Positions 62,106-64,000 of a stretch of 64,000 nucleotides of DNA are shown here, piece by piece. How positions within the stretch are numbered: position 1 is the stretch's first letter; every line of letters begins with the position of its first letter. The notes under the pieces are model-generated. The model was not told the DNA's origin and made no database searches. It worked only from the letters and a program-made list of their open reading frames with translations. The position numbers and the translations under genes are program-made. Origin of the DNA: Vanilla planifolia (lineage: Eukaryota > Streptophyta > Magnoliopsida > Asparagales > Orchidaceae); the NCBI GenBank assembly GCA_023846275.1, contig CM043872.1:12393170-12457169 (forward strand). The letters are read 5' to 3'.

Positions 62106-62114
62106 TCTAAGACC

Positions 62115-62640
62115 AAACACCCCATTAGTGACAAACATAAGCATGGCAATAGTTGAAGTTACTACCCCAATTCCCCATTACTAGAAGTAAGGGACAAATG
62201 AAATGCCTCCTCTTCAGCTTACTCTTGATAAAAGTTCAATTAAAGGATAATGGTAGTAAATTAAAAGATAGTATGGGGTGAGCTAGGTTTAGGGATTTTC
62301 ATGTGAGAGAGGGTTGGCAAATGCATGTGAAAGAGGGAATTAGGAAAGGTAAATGTAGTTTTGGATAGTTCTAAGGTCATGTATATATTTACATATAATA
62401 TTTTCATTTATCATTTAAACCTTTAAACTTCAATTAATGATTTTAAACAAACTTAGATCGAGATGAAACAATCATTATTAGACTCCTATCAATGAGTTCT
62501 ATTTTATATATTTTGAAATATTTTATTTTTTCAGTTATTTTTAATATATTTTATAATATTATTACACTTATGAATTAATCTTAAAACATTAATAGAGTAT
62601 AACTACTTCAAAATATTAGAAATACTATATACAAATATAT
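62115..62640 (-). repeat. Gypsy LTR 5' part, copy B
   Basis: It matches 59,275-59,770 in order and orientation: CACCCCATTA, GCATGGCAATAG, AAATGAAATGCCTCCTC, GAATTAGGAAAGGTAAATGT, CGAGATGAAACAA and the TTATGAATTAATCTTAAAAC block. Confidence 0.75.
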
Positions 62641-62713
62641 GCTCTCTCTCTCTCTCTCACATACACACACATGCACACATACATATATATATATACACAC
62701 ACACACACAAAAT
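62641..62713. repeat. Compound (CT)n(CA)n(TA)n microsatellite
   Basis: About 18 bases of CT repeat are followed by mixed CA/CACA, a TA run and again CA. Frames on both strands across it are repeat products. Confidence 0.9.
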
Positions 62714-63379
62714 ATTATAAATAAGATAAGATGGAAACCAATGGATAGAACAATAATGATGTCGTTAAATCTACGAATGAAAAAAAAGAGCATGAGCAGC
62801 AAAATAATGTTAGTTAGTACATGATGGAAATGTTTACTAATTTTGCCTAAATAATTGAGAATATGTTTTATGTTATGTTAATATTTTTGAATACAATTCT
62901 ATAATCATTACCATTTTATAAATTTCATAGTACTAAAATTGAAACATTTTATAATATTAATCCCCTAGCATTTTCTTGGACAATGAAATAGAACAAAACA
63001 AGTAAATGAAAATGATCTCTAAGGATATCTCTTAACAAACCAACATATAAGTGTCATTAACATCTTTTGTTCTTAATGGTATAACATATTAATTATTGAA
63101 AGATAGAAGAGCATTTAATTAGAAAATCAACCAAATATCACAAAAAAAATTTAATTAAAAGTTTTGTTTCATCAAATCATGGAACTCTATCTCTCCCTTA
63201 TCATTAACATGGAAGCTCTTACCTACACAGAAATACATCAGTCATATAAGAGGCCGGTAACTATCTATTTTACATACTATTTTCATTCAAAACTCTTTTT
63301 ATCAAAACTTGTTTTTTTATCACATGGAATATCTCCAAAAAAAAAATAAAAAACATTTCATAAATTTTTTTAAGCAACA
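62714..63379. other. End of segmental duplication, then AT-rich spacer
   Basis: Similarity to 59,810-59,975 continues to about 62,957. 62,958-63,379 shows nothing recognisable. Confidence 0.5.
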
Positions 63380-64000
63380 GTTCCCCGCAAAGGAAACAAA
63401 TTCAAGAATTTTTCTGGCGGGGTGGGCCTCGGGAGGGGGCTGAAGGCTGGATCGCAGCAGTTCATCTTTTAATCCAAACCAAACCTTGGACGGTCAAGAT
63501 CAAATCGGCAGCATGTTCTCGTTCACTGATCAGTTGGGCCACGACGAATACCTATCAAATCCATGGGCTGAATCGTGGTGGCCCAGTGACATCTAGACAA
63601 GCAATGCTTCCAAGCTTTGCTAACGTGGCGCCTTTTAAAACTCGGGTTCCAATGTTCCTCGTGCAGCCTCGGATACCTTCCAAGGATTTCCGACGTCCAA
63701 TACAGCAAGGCCTCTCTCCGATCCCCGCCACATCTTCCATGGCTCAATAACGCTGTTTGCTATTCTGATATTTACATCTGAATCGTCTCAGGCACACATG
63801 GCATGTGAGCTTCGGAAGAAGCACCCATCTGCTTCCCGAAAATATCCACTCGTATTCATGAGTTCTCTCCTTCACGCCGCTCGGTTTATGAAGAGTAATG
63901 TCGTAATTTCTTCCAATACTAATTGGCTTGCCGTGTATTCCGTGAAACTATCGTCAATTTCCGCTTCTTCCTGCTCATTACGGTTGTCTGCCTTTCTTTA
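63380..64000 (+). promoter_or_regulatory. Candidate promoter / 5' region of a gene beyond the right edge
   Basis: Composition changes abruptly: GC and CpG rise and no similarity to the repeats is seen. TGGGCC occurs at 63,423 and 63,535 and GGCCCA at 63,580. Such site-II/TCP-type elements are frequent in promoters of growth and housekeeping genes in plants. CTTGGACGGTCAAGATC at 63,485 has the style of plant proximal promoters. ACGTGGC at 63,623 is an ABRE/G-box-like core, and TTTTAAAA at 63,633 could be a TATA-like box. Pyrimidine-rich sequence near the edge could be leader. No coding start can be assigned. The direction is inferred from motif order and is uncertain; short overlapping frames on the minus strand (63,523-63,747) show no family resemblance. 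Confidence 0.45.

Noticed and set aside
63523..63747. Two overlapping 61-74-codon minus-strand frames in the promoter-like region
   Set aside because: Two different frames over the same DNA, no domain, and longer frames are expected where GC is higher.
1..64000. tRNA, rRNA, snoRNA, organelle insertions or endogenous pararetrovirus
   Set aside because: No tRNA cloverleaf A/B boxes, rRNA segments, plastid-like genes or pararetroviral domains were recognised by eye. A tRNAscan or Rfam search was not possible and could change this.

Overview
This window looks like AT-rich, repeat-dominated heterochromatin of a flowering plant. The plant assignment rests on what was recognised: a Sirevirus-type Ty1/copia element, a copia RNase H fragment of the Tork/Ale kind, Reina-like and Tekay/Del-like Ty3/gypsy chromoviruses, and long LTRs with plant-style promoters. 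A monocot, perhaps a palm, is only an impression from the style of the LTRs. No intact host gene, rRNA, tRNA or CRISPR array was found. No reading frame exceeds 117 codons, and every frame given an identity is a relic of a retroelement.

Layout. 1-9,700 holds gypsy-type LTR debris, AT/GT microsatellites and a short tandem array. 12,820-20,157 holds a decayed plus-strand Sirevirus with both LTRs, gag, integrase, RT and RNase H. 20,158-22,874 is further debris with a 165-bp duplication. 22,875-25,894 is a sharply different, CpG-rich ~3.0-kb solo LTR with TG...CA ends, apparently the youngest insertion. 25,895-30,087 is unassigned sequence with duplications. 30,088-33,900 is the integrase tail and LTR of a plus-strand gypsy element, containing a 51-bp array. 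35,831-36,420 is a minus-strand copia RNase H. 42,652-48,449 is a nearly complete minus-strand Reina-like chromovirus with paired LTRs. 48,850-51,640 is a minus-strand Tekay-like pol with its LTR.

52,020-62,960 is the most complicated part. It has a 46-bp array, two inverted Sirevirus LTRs that share their U3, a pair of ~600-700-bp direct repeats flanking an internally deleted minus-strand copia element, and a ~1.5-kb segmental duplication that contains a copia LTR joined to a gypsy LTR.

63,380-64,000 departs from everything before it. It is GC-richer, low-repeat, and carries several TGGGCC/GGCCCA elements and an ACGTGGC motif. It reads like the promoter of a real gene that probably starts beyond the right edge.

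The elements do not form a pathway. They record successive nested insertions and local duplications. No previously undescribed functional system is visible; the notable signals are structural: a chimeric LTR, inverted LTRs, a segmental duplication, LTR-associated arrays and the young solo LTR. All coordinates of decayed elements are approximate to tens of bases unless a TG/CA end is quoted.
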